This document shows positions 26,756 through 35,403 of a stretch of DNA of 64,000 nucleotides, piece after piece (position 1 is the stretch's first letter; every line of letters starts with the position of its first letter). A program made the translations under genes and the position numbers. The stretch is taken from assembly GCF_010614805.1 (NCBI RefSeq), contig NZ_JAAFZC010000004.1, forward strand, positions 62,001 through 126,000, given 5' to 3'. The DNA is from Pseudooceanicola aestuarii (lineage in GTDB: Bacteria; Pseudomonadota; Alphaproteobacteria; Rhodobacterales; Rhodobacteraceae). The notes beneath the pieces are model-generated. The model saw only the letters and a list, made by a program, of their open reading frames with translations, made no database searches and was not told where the DNA came from.

Positions 26756-26758
26756 ACC

Positions 26759-27598
26759 ATGGCCCGGAGTGCCACGCTGTATCACCTGCGACGCAATGTG
26801 GCGACCAGCGTCGCCGCCGGGATCATTGTGCTGCTGTTCGCGCTGGCGGTGTTCGGGCCGCTGATCGTGCCCTATGACCCGCTTGCCACCTCCATGCGCG
26901 AGGTGCTGGAACCGCCCTCCGCCGCGCATTGGTTCGGCACCGACCAGTTGGGGCGCGACATTTTCAGCCGGGTGGTGGTGGCGACACGGCTGGATTTTGC
27001 AATCGCCGTGGCGGCCGTGGGCCTGTCCGCGCTGGCCGGCATCTCGGTCGGGGCGATCTCCGGCTATCTCGGCGGATGGCTTGATGGGATCCTGAGCCGT
27101 ATCGTCGATGTCATGATGGCCTTTCCGCTGTTTGTCGCGGCCATGGCCCTGGTCGCGGTGTTCGGGAACTCGGTGCAATCCGTGGTGCTGGCGACCGCGA
27201 TCATCAATTTTCCCTTCTACTTCCGCCTCGCCCGGATCGAGGCGGCCTCCCGCCGGGAGATCGGCTATGTCGAGGCGGCGTTGATCAATGGCAATTCCGA
27301 CCGTTCGGTGATCTTTCGGTTCCTGTTGCCGAACTCTCTGCCGCCGGTGATCGTGCAGATTTCCCTGAACCTGGGTTGGGCGATCCTGAACACCTCGGGC
27401 CTGGCCTTCATCGGGCTGGGCGTGGCGCCGCCGACGCCGGAATGGGGGATCATGATCCAGGAGGGGGCTTCCATGATGATGTCGGGGGAATGGTGGACCG
27501 TCCTGTTTCCCGGTCTTGCCCTGGTGCTGTCCGTGTTCTGCTTCAGCTTGCTGGGCGACGGGCTGCGCGACATCTCCGACCCGCGCAGGAGAAGCTGA
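26759..27598 (+). CDS. Dipeptide-type ABC permease (DppC-like)
   Basis: A 279-residue permease. It has the DppC N-terminal block (FGPLIVPYDPLATSMREVLEPPSAAHWFGTDQLGRDIFSR), about five further membrane segments and the coupling loop REIGYVEAALINGNSDRSVIFRFLLPN. The last base of its stop is the first base of the next ATG. It completes the membrane channel. Confidence 0.92.
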   Translation: MARSATLYHLRRNVATSVAAGIIVLLFALAVFGPLIVPYDPLATSMREVLEPPSAAHWFGTDQLGRDIFSRVVVATRLDFAIAVAAVGLSALAGISVGAISGYLGGWLDGILSRIVDVMMAFPLFVAAMALVAVFGNSVQSVVLATAIINFPFYFRLARIEAASRREIGYVEAALINGNSDRSVIFRFLLPNSLPPVIVQISLNLGWAILNTSGLAFIGLGVAPPTPEWGIMIQEGASMMMSGEWWTVLFPGLALVLSVFCFSLLGDGLRDISDPRRRS

Positions 27599-28572
27599 TG
27601 ACCCTCATGCTGGATATCGACAAGCTTACGCTGGAATTCGAGACACCCGCCGGGCTGGTCCATGCGCTGGACCGCGTGGACCTGTCCGTGCAGCGCGGCG
27701 AATGCGTCGCGCTGGTGGGGGAAAGCGGTTCGGGCAAATCGATCACCGGAATGTCGATCCTGCGGCTGAACGGGCCCAATGCCCGGATCCGGGCGAACCG
27801 TATCGCGCTGGACGGCACGGATATGCAGAAGATGCCGGACAAGGTGTTCCAGACCATCCGGGGCCGCCGCGTCGCAATGATCTTTCAGAACGCCAAGTCG
27901 GCCCTGAACCCGCTGCGCCGGGTGGGCGAGACGCTGACCGACATCCTGTGCACCCATTCCCCCGAACGGCTGTCGCGCCGGCAGGGCCGGGCGCGGGTGC
28001 TGGAGATGCTGAACCAGATCGGCATTCACGAGGCGGCGGACCGGATGCAGGCCTATCCCGCGGAACTCTCGGGTGGCATGTGCCAGCGCATCATGATCGT
28101 CGCCGCCCTGCTGTGCGACCCGGAGCTGATCATCGCGGACGAACCGACCAGCGCGCTGGATGTCACGACCCAGATCAGGGTGATGGACCTGCTGATGTCC
28201 GCCTGCCGCCAGCGCGGTGTCGCCGTCCTGTTCATCACCCACGACCTGGCACTGGCCTCGGCCTATTGCGACCGCGCGGTGGTCATGCACGCGGGCCAGG
28301 TTCTGGAAGACGGACCCGCCGACCGGGTCTTTGTCCATCCGCGCCACCCCTATTCGCGAATGCTTCTGGATTCCATGCCCTATGGCAAGGACAACGCGGC
28401 CGAGCTGAAGCCGATGGGCGGCAGCCTTCCCGATCTGCGCCGCGACGATCTGCCTGCCTGCCGGTTCGCCGATCGGTGTCCCCGCGTGCAACGCTGTTGC
28501 CGCGACGGCGCGATCCCCGAGGCGCGTTCCGACCGGGCGCATGTAGCAAGGTGCTTTTTCCCCCATGACTGA
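27598..28572 (+). CDS. Dipeptide-type ABC ATPase (DppD-like)
   Basis: A 324-residue ATPase. Walker A is GESGSGKS, the signature LSGGMCQRIMIVAALL, and Walker B LIIADEPTSALD. The C-terminal oligo_HPY region ends in a Cys-rich motif (PACRFADRCPRVQRCC), as in Fe-S-carrying DppD homologues. The frame is open upstream to 27376, but ATG 27598 is preceded by AGGAG and is coupled to the DppC stop. It overlaps the DppF-like gene by 8 bp. Confidence 0.93.
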   Translation: MTLMLDIDKLTLEFETPAGLVHALDRVDLSVQRGECVALVGESGSGKSITGMSILRLNGPNARIRANRIALDGTDMQKMPDKVFQTIRGRRVAMIFQNAKSALNPLRRVGETLTDILCTHSPERLSRRQGRARVLEMLNQIGIHEAADRMQAYPAELSGGMCQRIMIVAALLCDPELIIADEPTSALDVTTQIRVMDLLMSACRQRGVAVLFITHDLALASAYCDRAVVMHAGQVLEDGPADRVFVHPRHPYSRMLLDSMPYGKDNAAELKPMGGSLPDLRRDDLPACRFADRCPRVQRCCRDGAIPEARSDRAHVARCFFPHD

Positions 28573-29368
28573 CACCCTTCTCGAAGCTGGAGCTCTGGTC
28601 AAAGACTTCCCCCTGGGGCGCGGCAGGCACCTGCGCGCGGTCGATCGCGTCTCGTTCAAGTTGAAGCGGGGCGAAATCCTGGGGCTGGTGGGTGAAAGCG
28701 GGTCGGGCAAGTCCACCCTTGCCCGGATCCTGGCACGACTGCTGCCCCAGACCGAAGGCTCGGTCTGGTTCGACAAGGCCAATCTGGCCGGGCTCAGCGG
28801 ATCGCGCTTTGCCCGGGCGGCGGCGCGGCGCGATATCCAGATGGTGTTCCAGGATCCGCTGGCCAGCCTGAACCCCAGGTGGCGCGCGGCCAGGATCATC
28901 GGCGATCCGATCCGCTGTCTGGGCACGGCCGAGGAGCGCGCCGAGGCGCCGGCGCTGATCGCGGCGGCTGCCGAACGTTCTGGCCTGCCGGTTGCCCTGC
29001 TTGATCGGTTTCCGCATCAACTGTCCGGTGGCCAGCGCGCCCGTGTCGACATCGCCCGCGCCATCGTGCTGCGCCCCAAGCTGCTGATCCTGGACGAGCC
29101 GACATCGGCGCTGGACGCGTCCTTGCAGGCCCACGTGATCCAGACCCTGATGCAACTGCGCGCTGATCTTGACCTGACCTATGTCTTTGTCACCCACGAT
29201 CTGAACCTGGTGCACCTGATCGCGGATCGGATCCTGGTCATGCAAAAAGGCAAGCTGGTGGAGGAAGGGGCGGTCGCGGCGCTGTTCGCCGATCCGAAGG
29301 AGGCCTACACCCGCGAGCTGATTGCCGCGATCCCGCAACTGGGCCAGCGCCGGGTTCCGGGGCCCTGA
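28565..29368 (+). CDS. Dipeptide-type ABC ATPase (DppF-like)
   Basis: A 267-residue ATPase. Walker A is GESGSGKST, the signature LSGGQRARVDIARAIV, and Walker B LLILDEPTSALDA. The TYVFVTHDLNLVHLIADRILVM switch region follows. It is short at the C-terminus, lacking the oligo_HPY Cys motif seen in its partner. It is the last gene of the hyuA-hyuB-dpp run; a strong hairpin follows. Confidence 0.92.
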   Translation: MTDTLLEAGALVKDFPLGRGRHLRAVDRVSFKLKRGEILGLVGESGSGKSTLARILARLLPQTEGSVWFDKANLAGLSGSRFARAAARRDIQMVFQDPLASLNPRWRAARIIGDPIRCLGTAEERAEAPALIAAAAERSGLPVALLDRFPHQLSGGQRARVDIARAIVLRPKLLILDEPTSALDASLQAHVIQTLMQLRADLDLTYVFVTHDLNLVHLIADRILVMQKGKLVEEGAVAALFADPKEAYTRELIAAIPQLGQRRVPGP

Positions 29369-29390
29369 CCGGCGGCGGGACATGACCTTC

Positions 29391-29416
29391 GCGGGCGCGA
29401 AATGTTCCGCGCCCGC
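29391..29416. terminator. Bidirectional terminator-like hairpin between convergent genes
   Basis: GCGGGCGCG (29391-29399) / CGCGCCCGC (29408-29416), a 9-bp perfect stem with 8-nt loop. It is extended by TTC/GAA pairs across a bulged base, between the dppF-like stop and the monooxygenase stop. The convergent arrangement supports a shared terminator, although no long T-run is present. Confidence 0.6.
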
Positions 29417-29439
29417 CGAAACCGGTATCTGCCGATCGG

Positions 29440-31122
29440 TCAGGCGGTTTCCCTGGCCTTGTGGGTGGCGGGTGTCGCGGACTGGCTGCCGAAGATCAGG
29501 CCTTCGTAGCCGTTGTTCGCGACATTCTGGCAATCCTCGGTATATTTTCCCAGACCCCCGGCATACATCGGAAAGCTGCGCGGCTTGCCGGGGATGTTGG
29601 TGCCTGTGTACCAGGTGTTTGCCTTGGGCATCAGGGACTTGCTGGCCAGCTGGGCGATACGCTCCATCCAGCGATCTTCGGCCGCCTCGGTGGCTTCGAC
29701 GGTATCGTGTCCCTGCGCCGTCATATGGTCGACAAGGTCGCTGATCCAGTTCACGTTCTGCTCGTTCAGCAGGATGAAATTGGCCAGCGCCGAGGGACCG
29801 TTGACCGAGGCCGTGGTAAACAGGTTCGGAAAGCCCTGGATCGTCATGCCCAGGTAGGACCGCGCGCCCTCGGACCATTTCTCGCGCAGGCTGGCACCCG
29901 CGCGGCCCTTGATATCGATGGACAGCAACGCCCCGGTCAGCGCGTCGAACCCGGTCGCGGCGATGATCACGTCCAGTTCGATTTCCTTGCCATCGACGAT
30001 CACGCCCTTCGGAGTGATCCGTTCGATCGGGGTGGTCAGACAATCGACCAGGGTGACGTTGTCCTGGTTGAAGACCTCGTAATAATTGGTGTCCAGGCAC
30101 GGACGCCGGGCAAAGATCGGCTCCCCCCGGGGCATGAGTTTTTCGGCGGTTTGCGGATCCTTGACCGTTTCCCCGATTTTCTTGCGCACGAAATCGGCCA
30201 CCACGTCATTGGCGTCCTTGTTCAGCAGCAGGTCGGAGAAGATGCCCAGCAGGTTGTGCCCGGCGGTCTGCCAGGCCTCTTCCAGCATGGCGTTGCGTTC
30301 CTCCACCGTGACACTGAACAACGGGCGGGAGGACGCCGGCCGGGTGCCGCCGCTGAAGGTCATTCGGGTGACCGCGCGCATGGCGTTGTAGTGTTTCTTG
30401 ACCTGCGCGACGTAGTCGGGATCCAGCTTCTGGTTGCGCATCGGCAGGGAGAAGCTGGGCGTGCGCTGGAACACATGCAGATGGCTGGCCTGATGCGCCA
30501 CGACCGAGACGATCTGAACGCCCGATGACCCGGTACCGATCACGCCGATGCGCTTGCCGTCCAGCTCCACATCGTGATGCGGCCAGCGGGCAGAGAGGTA
30601 CAGCTCCCCCTCGAAACTGTCGGCGCCGGGGATGGCGACGCCCTTGGGCACGGACAGCGGGCCGGTGGACAGGATGCAGAACTTGGCGTCGTAGATGTCC
30701 CCCTGCTCCGTCTCGATCCGCCAGCGTTGTGTGGCGTCATCGAATTCCACGACATTTGCGCGCGTGCCGAACCGGATGTCGCGCAGCAGGTCCAGCTTCT
30801 CCGCGACGAAGTTGGCATAGCTCAGGATCTCGCCCTGGGCGCAGAACCGTTCGGACCAGGTCCATTCCTGCTGGATCTCGTCCGAGAAGGAATAGCTGTA
30901 GTCGATGGTCATCACGTCGCAGCGGGCGCCGGGATAGCGGTTCCAGTACCAGGTGCCGCCGACGCCGGCCCCGGCTTCGATCGCGACGGTGCGCAGACCC
31001 TTTTCGCGAAACTTGTGCAGCGCGTACATGCCGCCAAAGCCCGCGCCGACGACCAGAACGTCGACCTTCTGGATCTGCTTCGCGGTGTTGTCCTGCATGA
31101 CCGGCCGCGACCGGGCTGGCAC
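29440..31122 (-). CDS. Flavin-containing Baeyer-Villiger-type monooxygenase with atypical fingerprint
   Basis: A 560-residue FAD/NADPH enzyme. The FAD Rossmann motif is VVGAGFGGMYALHKFRE, the GGTWYWNRYPGARCD block is typical of cyclohexanone-monooxygenase relatives, and the second Rossmann motif is VIGTGSSGVQIV. The BVMO fingerprint FxGxxxHxxxWP reads FEGELYLSARWP, so the conserved His is Leu; activity may differ from typical BVMOs. A GTG start at 31122 follows AAGGA; ATG 31098 is an alternative. It is convergent with the peptide importer and unlinked to the BVMO cluster at 61.6-64 kb. Confidence 0.85.
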   Translation of the reverse strand: MPARSRPVMQDNTAKQIQKVDVLVVGAGFGGMYALHKFREKGLRTVAIEAGAGVGGTWYWNRYPGARCDVMTIDYSYSFSDEIQQEWTWSERFCAQGEILSYANFVAEKLDLLRDIRFGTRANVVEFDDATQRWRIETEQGDIYDAKFCILSTGPLSVPKGVAIPGADSFEGELYLSARWPHHDVELDGKRIGVIGTGSSGVQIVSVVAHQASHLHVFQRTPSFSLPMRNQKLDPDYVAQVKKHYNAMRAVTRMTFSGGTRPASSRPLFSVTVEERNAMLEEAWQTAGHNLLGIFSDLLLNKDANDVVADFVRKKIGETVKDPQTAEKLMPRGEPIFARRPCLDTNYYEVFNQDNVTLVDCLTTPIERITPKGVIVDGKEIELDVIIAATGFDALTGALLSIDIKGRAGASLREKWSEGARSYLGMTIQGFPNLFTTASVNGPSALANFILLNEQNVNWISDLVDHMTAQGHDTVEATEAAEDRWMERIAQLASKSLMPKANTWYTGTNIPGKPRSFPMYAGGLGKYTEDCQNVANNGYEGLIFGSQSATPATHKARETA

Positions 31123-31158
31123 CGGTCCTTGCGGCGTTTGGTCGGGCGCGAGATCAGA

Positions 31159-31452
31159 TCAGGCGCTGAGCCCGGTCCCGGACGGCGCGGGATCGGGATG
31201 CGACGGGCGTAGCCGGTCGCGGGCAAGGGTTCGGGCCTCGATCTCGGTCAGACGGGACAGGATGGCCTCCGCATCCGGGCCGTGATCGCGGGCCAACCGG
31301 CGCCACAGCCGCAGGGCGGAGCGTGGTGACCAGGGCAGGGTCGCACCCGCCAGCCAGCGCCGCAACGGCGGCGGCAGGCTGTCATAGGTCGCCATCGGAT
31401 CCGCTGAGCGGCGGCGGCGCTTCAGGGTGGTGGCCATGTTTGCGCGCGTCAT
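31159..31452 (-). CDS. DUF6525-like small protein
   Basis: A 97-residue basic protein. It starts MTRANMATTLKRRRRSADPM and has the conserved-looking TYDSLPPPLRRWLAGATLPWSPRSALRLW block and a C-terminal helix. I recall such short proteins in Rhodobacteraceae (DUF6525), of unknown function. ATG 31452 is preceded by GGAAGG; the frame is open further upstream to 31626, but without family-like sequence. No signal peptide. It lies 36 bp after the monooxygenase start, not in an obvious operon. Confidence 0.6.
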   Translation of the reverse strand: MTRANMATTLKRRRRSADPMATYDSLPPPLRRWLAGATLPWSPRSALRLWRRLARDHGPDAEAILSRLTEIEARTLARDRLRPSHPDPAPSGTGLSA

Positions 31453-31650
31453 CGGCGCCACCTTCCGACGGCGCGCCGGGCCACAGGGGCAACAGCCACG
31501 CGGCAACGGAAAAAGCGCGGGAAAAGCAGCGGCCCAGGCGGGGCCGCGCGGTGGTTCAGGATGGTATCGGGCATCGGCAAGATCGGATCTGTCGGACCAG
31601 AACCCCCGGCAGGGCCGGCACGCCACGACAGGCGTGCCCGCGCGCAGGGA

Positions 31651-32307
31651 TCAGTGGGCCATCATCGCCTCGGCGACCTGGCTGCCGCTCAACCCGGCCG
31701 GAAAGTAGGTCGGCCAATTGGTCACTTCCGCCAGCAGGGCGGCACGGTCATCGCCCCAATACAAGTGGTAATGGTCGGATTTCTCCGGCGCGATACGGTG
31801 ATCGCTGAACTGGATGAACGCCGGCGCCGCCGCATCGCCCGACGTCTTGGCAAAGATGAAGCGCACGCCGCGATTGCCGGCGGAATAGGTCAGGATTTCC
31901 TGGCCATCGCTGGCATATTCGCCTTGTACCGGCACTCCGTCACGGAAGAAGGTGACGTGGCTGGCCCCGATTTCGATCCGGTCGACATCAGTTGCATAGC
32001 CGGTCTGGTAATAGGCGGTGTATTCGGCGGCTGTCTTGTCCCCATGCACGGCTTTGTCGGCGAAGACCGGATCCAGCGTGCCGTCCAGCAGCAGCGGGTA
32101 GACCGATTGCCAGTCACCGGCCCAGTCGGTCAGCGCGCGGGGCTGAACCTGATCATCATCAAAATGACCCTTGTAGATCTCCTCGGCGCTGTGATCATGG
32201 GAATGGGCGTGGTCATGGCTGTCGCTTTCGGCCATTGCGGGCTGAGCGAGGGCAAGCATCGCGCCGGTGGCAAGGGCGAGGGCGGCCATGGGGTAAGCTT
32301 GTGTCAT
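31651..32307 (-). CDS. zinT: Periplasmic zinc-binding protein, ZinT family
   Basis: A 218-residue secreted protein with a signal peptide ending near AQPAMAES and then a His/Asp-rich metal-loading stretch (DSHDHAHSHDHS). The ZinT (YodA) domain follows, with IYKGHFDDDQVQPRALTDWAGDWQSVYP near the start and SDHYHLYWGDD near the end. ZinT scavenges zinc under limitation and passes it to ZnuA. ATG 32307 is preceded by AGGAC; the frame opens to a TTG at 32334 without a ribosome site. A Zur-like palindrome lies about 40 bp upstream. No znuABC gene is in the window. Confidence 0.93.
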   Translation of the reverse strand: MTQAYPMAALALATGAMLALAQPAMAESDSHDHAHSHDHSAEEIYKGHFDDDQVQPRALTDWAGDWQSVYPLLLDGTLDPVFADKAVHGDKTAAEYTAYYQTGYATDVDRIEIGASHVTFFRDGVPVQGEYASDGQEILTYSAGNRGVRFIFAKTSGDAAAPAFIQFSDHRIAPEKSDHYHLYWGDDRAALLAEVTNWPTYFPAGLSGSQVAEAMMAH

Positions 32308-32344
32308 GCGATCGGTCCTGTTCAGGTCGTTCAAGGATGATTCA

Positions 32345-32360
32345 TTATGTTATAACGTAT
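32345..32360. promoter_or_regulatory. Zur-like palindrome upstream of zinT
   Basis: The 16 bases read TTATGTTATAACGTAT, with a perfect GTTATAAC core and only one mismatched arm position on each side. This fits the alphaproteobacterial Zur box (ATGTTATAACAT-like). It lies 38-53 bp before the zinT start and overlaps the likely promoter, so Zur repression under zinc sufficiency is expected. Confidence 0.75.
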
Positions 32361-32403
32361 CATCAGTCGCACGTACCGGGGCTATGACGGAATGGCAAGG
32401 GCC

Positions 32404-33204
32404 CTACTTGATCCCCGCTGTCAGGAAGGCCTGGACGAACCGGCGCTGGAACACCAGGAACAGGATCAGCAGCGGCGCCACGACCATCAGCGTCGCGGCA
32501 GAGATGACCGAGATATCCACCCCGTTCTCCGGCGCGCCAAAGATCGACAGCCCCACCGTCAGGGGGCGCGCGCTGTCGGTATTGGTCACGATCAGCGGCC
32601 ACAGGAAATTGTTCCAATGGGTCGCCACCGACACCAGCGCATAGGCGATATAGGTGGGCCGCGCCGCCGGAACATAGACCCGCCACAGCACGCCCAACAG
32701 GGAACAGCCCTCGACCCGGGCGGCCTCGTCCAGATCTCTGGGCACGGACTTGAACGCCTGCCGCATCAGAAAGATCCCGAAGGCCGAGGCCATGTAGGGC
32801 GCGCCGATCCCCAGGATCGTGTCCAGCAGGCCCAGCCGCGCGGCGACGCGGTAGTTTTCCACGATCAGCACCTCGGGCAGGATGAACAATTGCAGCAACA
32901 CCAGCGTGAACACCGCGTCGCGCCCGCGAAACCGCACCTGAGCAAAGGCAAAACCCGCCAGCGTCGCCAGCACGAACTGCCCGATCAGGATCGAGGTGAC
33001 CAGCAGGAAGGAATTCAGGAAATACCGCAGCCAGGGCGCGCCTTCCCAGGCGGTGCGGAAGTTGTCCAGCGTCAGCGGCGCGGTGGGGCGAAAGTTGATC
33101 GCGTCGGAAACGTTGTGAAACGCCGCCCAGACCGCCACCAGCAACGGCGAGATCCACAGAATCGCTAGTGCCACCGCCAGCACGGGTTCGATCAGACGGG
33201 TCAT
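32404..33204 (-). CDS. Sugar/glycerol-phosphate ABC permease (UgpE/MalG-like)
   Basis: A 266-residue permease with six predicted membrane segments. It has the coupling loop SVPRDLDEAARVEGCSLLGVLWRVYVPAARP near residue 180 and a C-terminal QRRFVQAFLTAGIK, typical of UgpE/MalG. I chose ATG 33204, overlapping the upstream permease stop (TCAT on the plus strand). The frame reads open to 33873 but belongs to the other permease's shadow. It is the last gene of the five-gene minus-strand operon headed by the DeoR gene. Confidence 0.9.
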   Translation of the reverse strand: MTRLIEPVLAVALAILWISPLLVAVWAAFHNVSDAINFRPTAPLTLDNFRTAWEGAPWLRYFLNSFLLVTSILIGQFVLATLAGFAFAQVRFRGRDAVFTLVLLQLFILPEVLIVENYRVAARLGLLDTILGIGAPYMASAFGIFLMRQAFKSVPRDLDEAARVEGCSLLGVLWRVYVPAARPTYIAYALVSVATHWNNFLWPLIVTNTDSARPLTVGLSIFGAPENGVDISVISAATLMVVAPLLILFLVFQRRFVQAFLTAGIK

Positions 33205-34097
33205 CGGTAATGGGTCCGGCGGTCGAGAACGGTGAACTGGAACGCCGCCAGAAGGCCAAGGCCGATCAGCACCAGCACAGTCATCGCCGCGGCGGCTGGC
33301 CGATCGAAATAGGCATAGGCGTTTTCCCAGATGTAATAGAGGATCAGCTTGGAACTGTCGGATGGTCCGCCCTTGGTCAGGATGAACAGGTGGTCGATCA
33401 GCTTGACCGAGTTGATCATCGCGTTCACCAGAATGAACAGGGTGGTGGGCATCAGCAGGGGCAGCACGATGCGGCGGGTATAGGTCCAGCGGCTGGCGCC
33501 CTCGATCTCGGCGGCCTCTTTCAGGTCGGGCGGGATGGTTTGCAGGGCGGCCAGGTAGAAGATCATGAAGAACCCGCTTTCCTTCCAGACCGTCACCAGG
33601 CAGATCGCCCAAAGGGCGGTTTCCGGCTGGCCCAGCCAGTTCACCGCCGGGGCGCCGAACAGGGCGCCCACCTTGTTGATGATGCCGAAACTGGGGGTGT
33701 AGAAGAACAGCCACAGATTGCCCGCGGCGATCATCGGCAGCACCGTCGGTGTGAAATAGGCGGTGCGGACAAAGCTGCGGGCCGGGATCTTCGAATTGGC
33801 CCAAAGCGCCATGGCCAATGCGATGGCGATGGAAAGCGGGATCGTCGTCCCGGCATAGAGCAGGTTGTTCCACGCCACTTTCCAGAAGGTCGGATCCTCC
33901 AGCAGGGCGCGGTAATTTTCGAGCCCCGCGAATTCCGAAGGCCGCCGCCGTGTGCCCCGCGACCAGAGCGAGGTCCAGAACGTGGCGACCGACGGGTAGA
34001 ATGCAAAGGTGCCCAGCATCGCCAGCGCGGGCGACAGCAACAGCCAGCCGTGGATGGCGCGCCGGCGCTGCTCTGCCTGGGAAAGATCGGTCATCAT
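33201..34097 (-). CDS. Sugar/glycerol-phosphate ABC permease (UgpA/MalF-like)
   Basis: A 298-residue permease. It has the family N-terminus (HGWLLLSPALAMLGTFAFYPSVATFWTSL) and the EAA-type loop TIPPDLKEAAEIEGASRWTYTRRIVLPLL near residue 200. Two ATGs are adjacent (MMTDLS). It follows the binding-protein gene after a GC-rich hairpin and is translationally coupled to the UgpE-like gene. Confidence 0.9.
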   Translation of the reverse strand: MMTDLSQAEQRRRAIHGWLLLSPALAMLGTFAFYPSVATFWTSLWSRGTRRRPSEFAGLENYRALLEDPTFWKVAWNNLLYAGTTIPLSIAIALAMALWANSKIPARSFVRTAYFTPTVLPMIAAGNLWLFFYTPSFGIINKVGALFGAPAVNWLGQPETALWAICLVTVWKESGFFMIFYLAALQTIPPDLKEAAEIEGASRWTYTRRIVLPLLMPTTLFILVNAMINSVKLIDHLFILTKGGPSDSSKLILYYIWENAYAYFDRPAAAAMTVLVLIGLGLLAAFQFTVLDRRTHYR

Positions 34098-34114
34098 CTG
34101 GGCCCTGGTCGGGT

Positions 34115-34142
34115 GCGGGGGGCCGCGACGGCCGCCCCCCGC
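34115..34142 (-). other. Intercistronic GC-rich hairpin after the Ugp-type binding protein gene
   Basis: GCGGGGGG (34115-34122) / CCCCCCGC (34135-34142) around a 12-nt loop that can pair further. It sits 7 bp beyond the binding-protein stop and 17 bp before the permease start on the minus strand. No T-tract. It is the third of four binding-protein genes here followed by such a structure. Confidence 0.65.
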
Positions 34143-34149
34143 AGCTGGG

Positions 34150-35403
34150 TTACTTGTAGGGGCGCAGCTGGCGTTCGGCTGCGGTCTGCGCCTCGGACAG
34201 CGCGTCGGCGGCGCTCTTCTCGCCGGTCAGCGCGGATTGGATGGCGGCGTTCAGACCGTCGCGCACCCGCGCCGTCTCGAAGGTGGAGAATTCGGCAACC
34301 GCGTGCTCCAGCTGATCGCGGGCCACCAGCGCGGCGGGGAAATCGGCGGCATAGGCTTGCAGCGCCTCGGTCTCGTAGGCGGCGGGCGAGACACCCATGT
34401 AGCCAGTGGCGATGGACCAGGCGGCGGCCTGCTCCGGCGCGGTCATGAACTGGATCAGCGCGACGGCGGCTTCCTGCTCTTCGGGGGTGGCATCCTTGAA
34501 GACATAGAAGTTCCCGCCGCCGGTCGGCGACCCCAGGCGTTCCTGCGCGGGCAGCATGGCAACGCCGAAATCGAATTCGGCACCGTTGCGCACGGCGGTG
34601 AGGTTGCCGGTGGAATGCCACATCATCGCGGTCTCCCCCTCAAGGAAGGCCTGGCGCAGGGTGCCCCATTCCACGGTGCCGGCGGGCATGATGCCATGAT
34701 CGGCCGACAGGCTTTTCCAGAAGTCCAGTGTCTCCACCACGGCGGGATCGGTGAAGTAGGTTTCGGTGCCGTCGTCGGACATCAGCTCCTTGCCGTTCTG
34801 GATCGCCAGAGCCTGGAACATCCAGTAGGGATAGCCGGTGGAGGGGATCATCAGCCCGTAGTGATCATCATTGGTCAGGGCCTTGCCCATCTCGATCATC
34901 TCGTCCCAGGTCGTGGGGGCCTGTTCCGGGTCAAGCCCGGCGGCGCGGAACATGTCCTTGTTGTAATAGGCCACGATGGTGGAGCGTTGGAAGGGCACGC
35001 CCCAGGTCTTGCCCTCAACCTGGCCGTTGGCCATCAGCGCGGGGTAGAAGCTGCCCAGCCAGGCGGTATCCTGGGTCAGATCGTCGAAGGGCACGATCAG
35101 ATCCTGTTCGATCAGGTCATAGGCATCGATGGAGAACATCACGGCCAGCTGCGCGGGTTCCCCGGCCTGCAATGCGGCCAGCGCCTTGATCCGGGTGTCG
35201 TCGTAATTGCCGGCATAGATCGCGTTGACCTTGATGTCGGGGTTTTCCTCCATGAAGTCGGCGACGATGCCGTCCACCACCTGGGTCAGCGGGCCGCCGA
35301 CGGCGATCGGGTAATACATGGTCAGTTCGGTTTCGGCGGCCGCCGGATTGACGAGGGCCGTGGTCGCGGCGAGAATGGTCGCCACAGCAGAAAAGCGGGT
35401 CAT
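34150..35403 (-). CDS. Sugar/glycerol-phosphate ABC binding protein (UgpB-like)
   Basis: A 417-residue SBP_bac_1 protein with a Sec signal peptide (about residues 1-23, LVNPAAAE). Stretches such as IVAYYNKDMFRAAGLDPEQAPTTWDEM and SPTGGGNFYVFKDATPEEQEA closely resemble UgpB, suggesting glycerol-3-phosphate or a related polar ligand. ATG overlaps the ATPase stop by 4 bp. It is an internal gene of the DeoR-led operon. Confidence 0.88.
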   Translation of the reverse strand: MTRFSAVATILAATTALVNPAAAETELTMYYPIAVGGPLTQVVDGIVADFMEENPDIKVNAIYAGNYDDTRIKALAALQAGEPAQLAVMFSIDAYDLIEQDLIVPFDDLTQDTAWLGSFYPALMANGQVEGKTWGVPFQRSTIVAYYNKDMFRAAGLDPEQAPTTWDEMIEMGKALTNDDHYGLMIPSTGYPYWMFQALAIQNGKELMSDDGTETYFTDPAVVETLDFWKSLSADHGIMPAGTVEWGTLRQAFLEGETAMMWHSTGNLTAVRNGAEFDFGVAMLPAQERLGSPTGGGNFYVFKDATPEEQEAAVALIQFMTAPEQAAAWSIATGYMGVSPAAYETEALQAYAADFPAALVARDQLEHAVAEFSTFETARVRDGLNAAIQSALTGEKSAADALSEAQTAAERQLRPYK

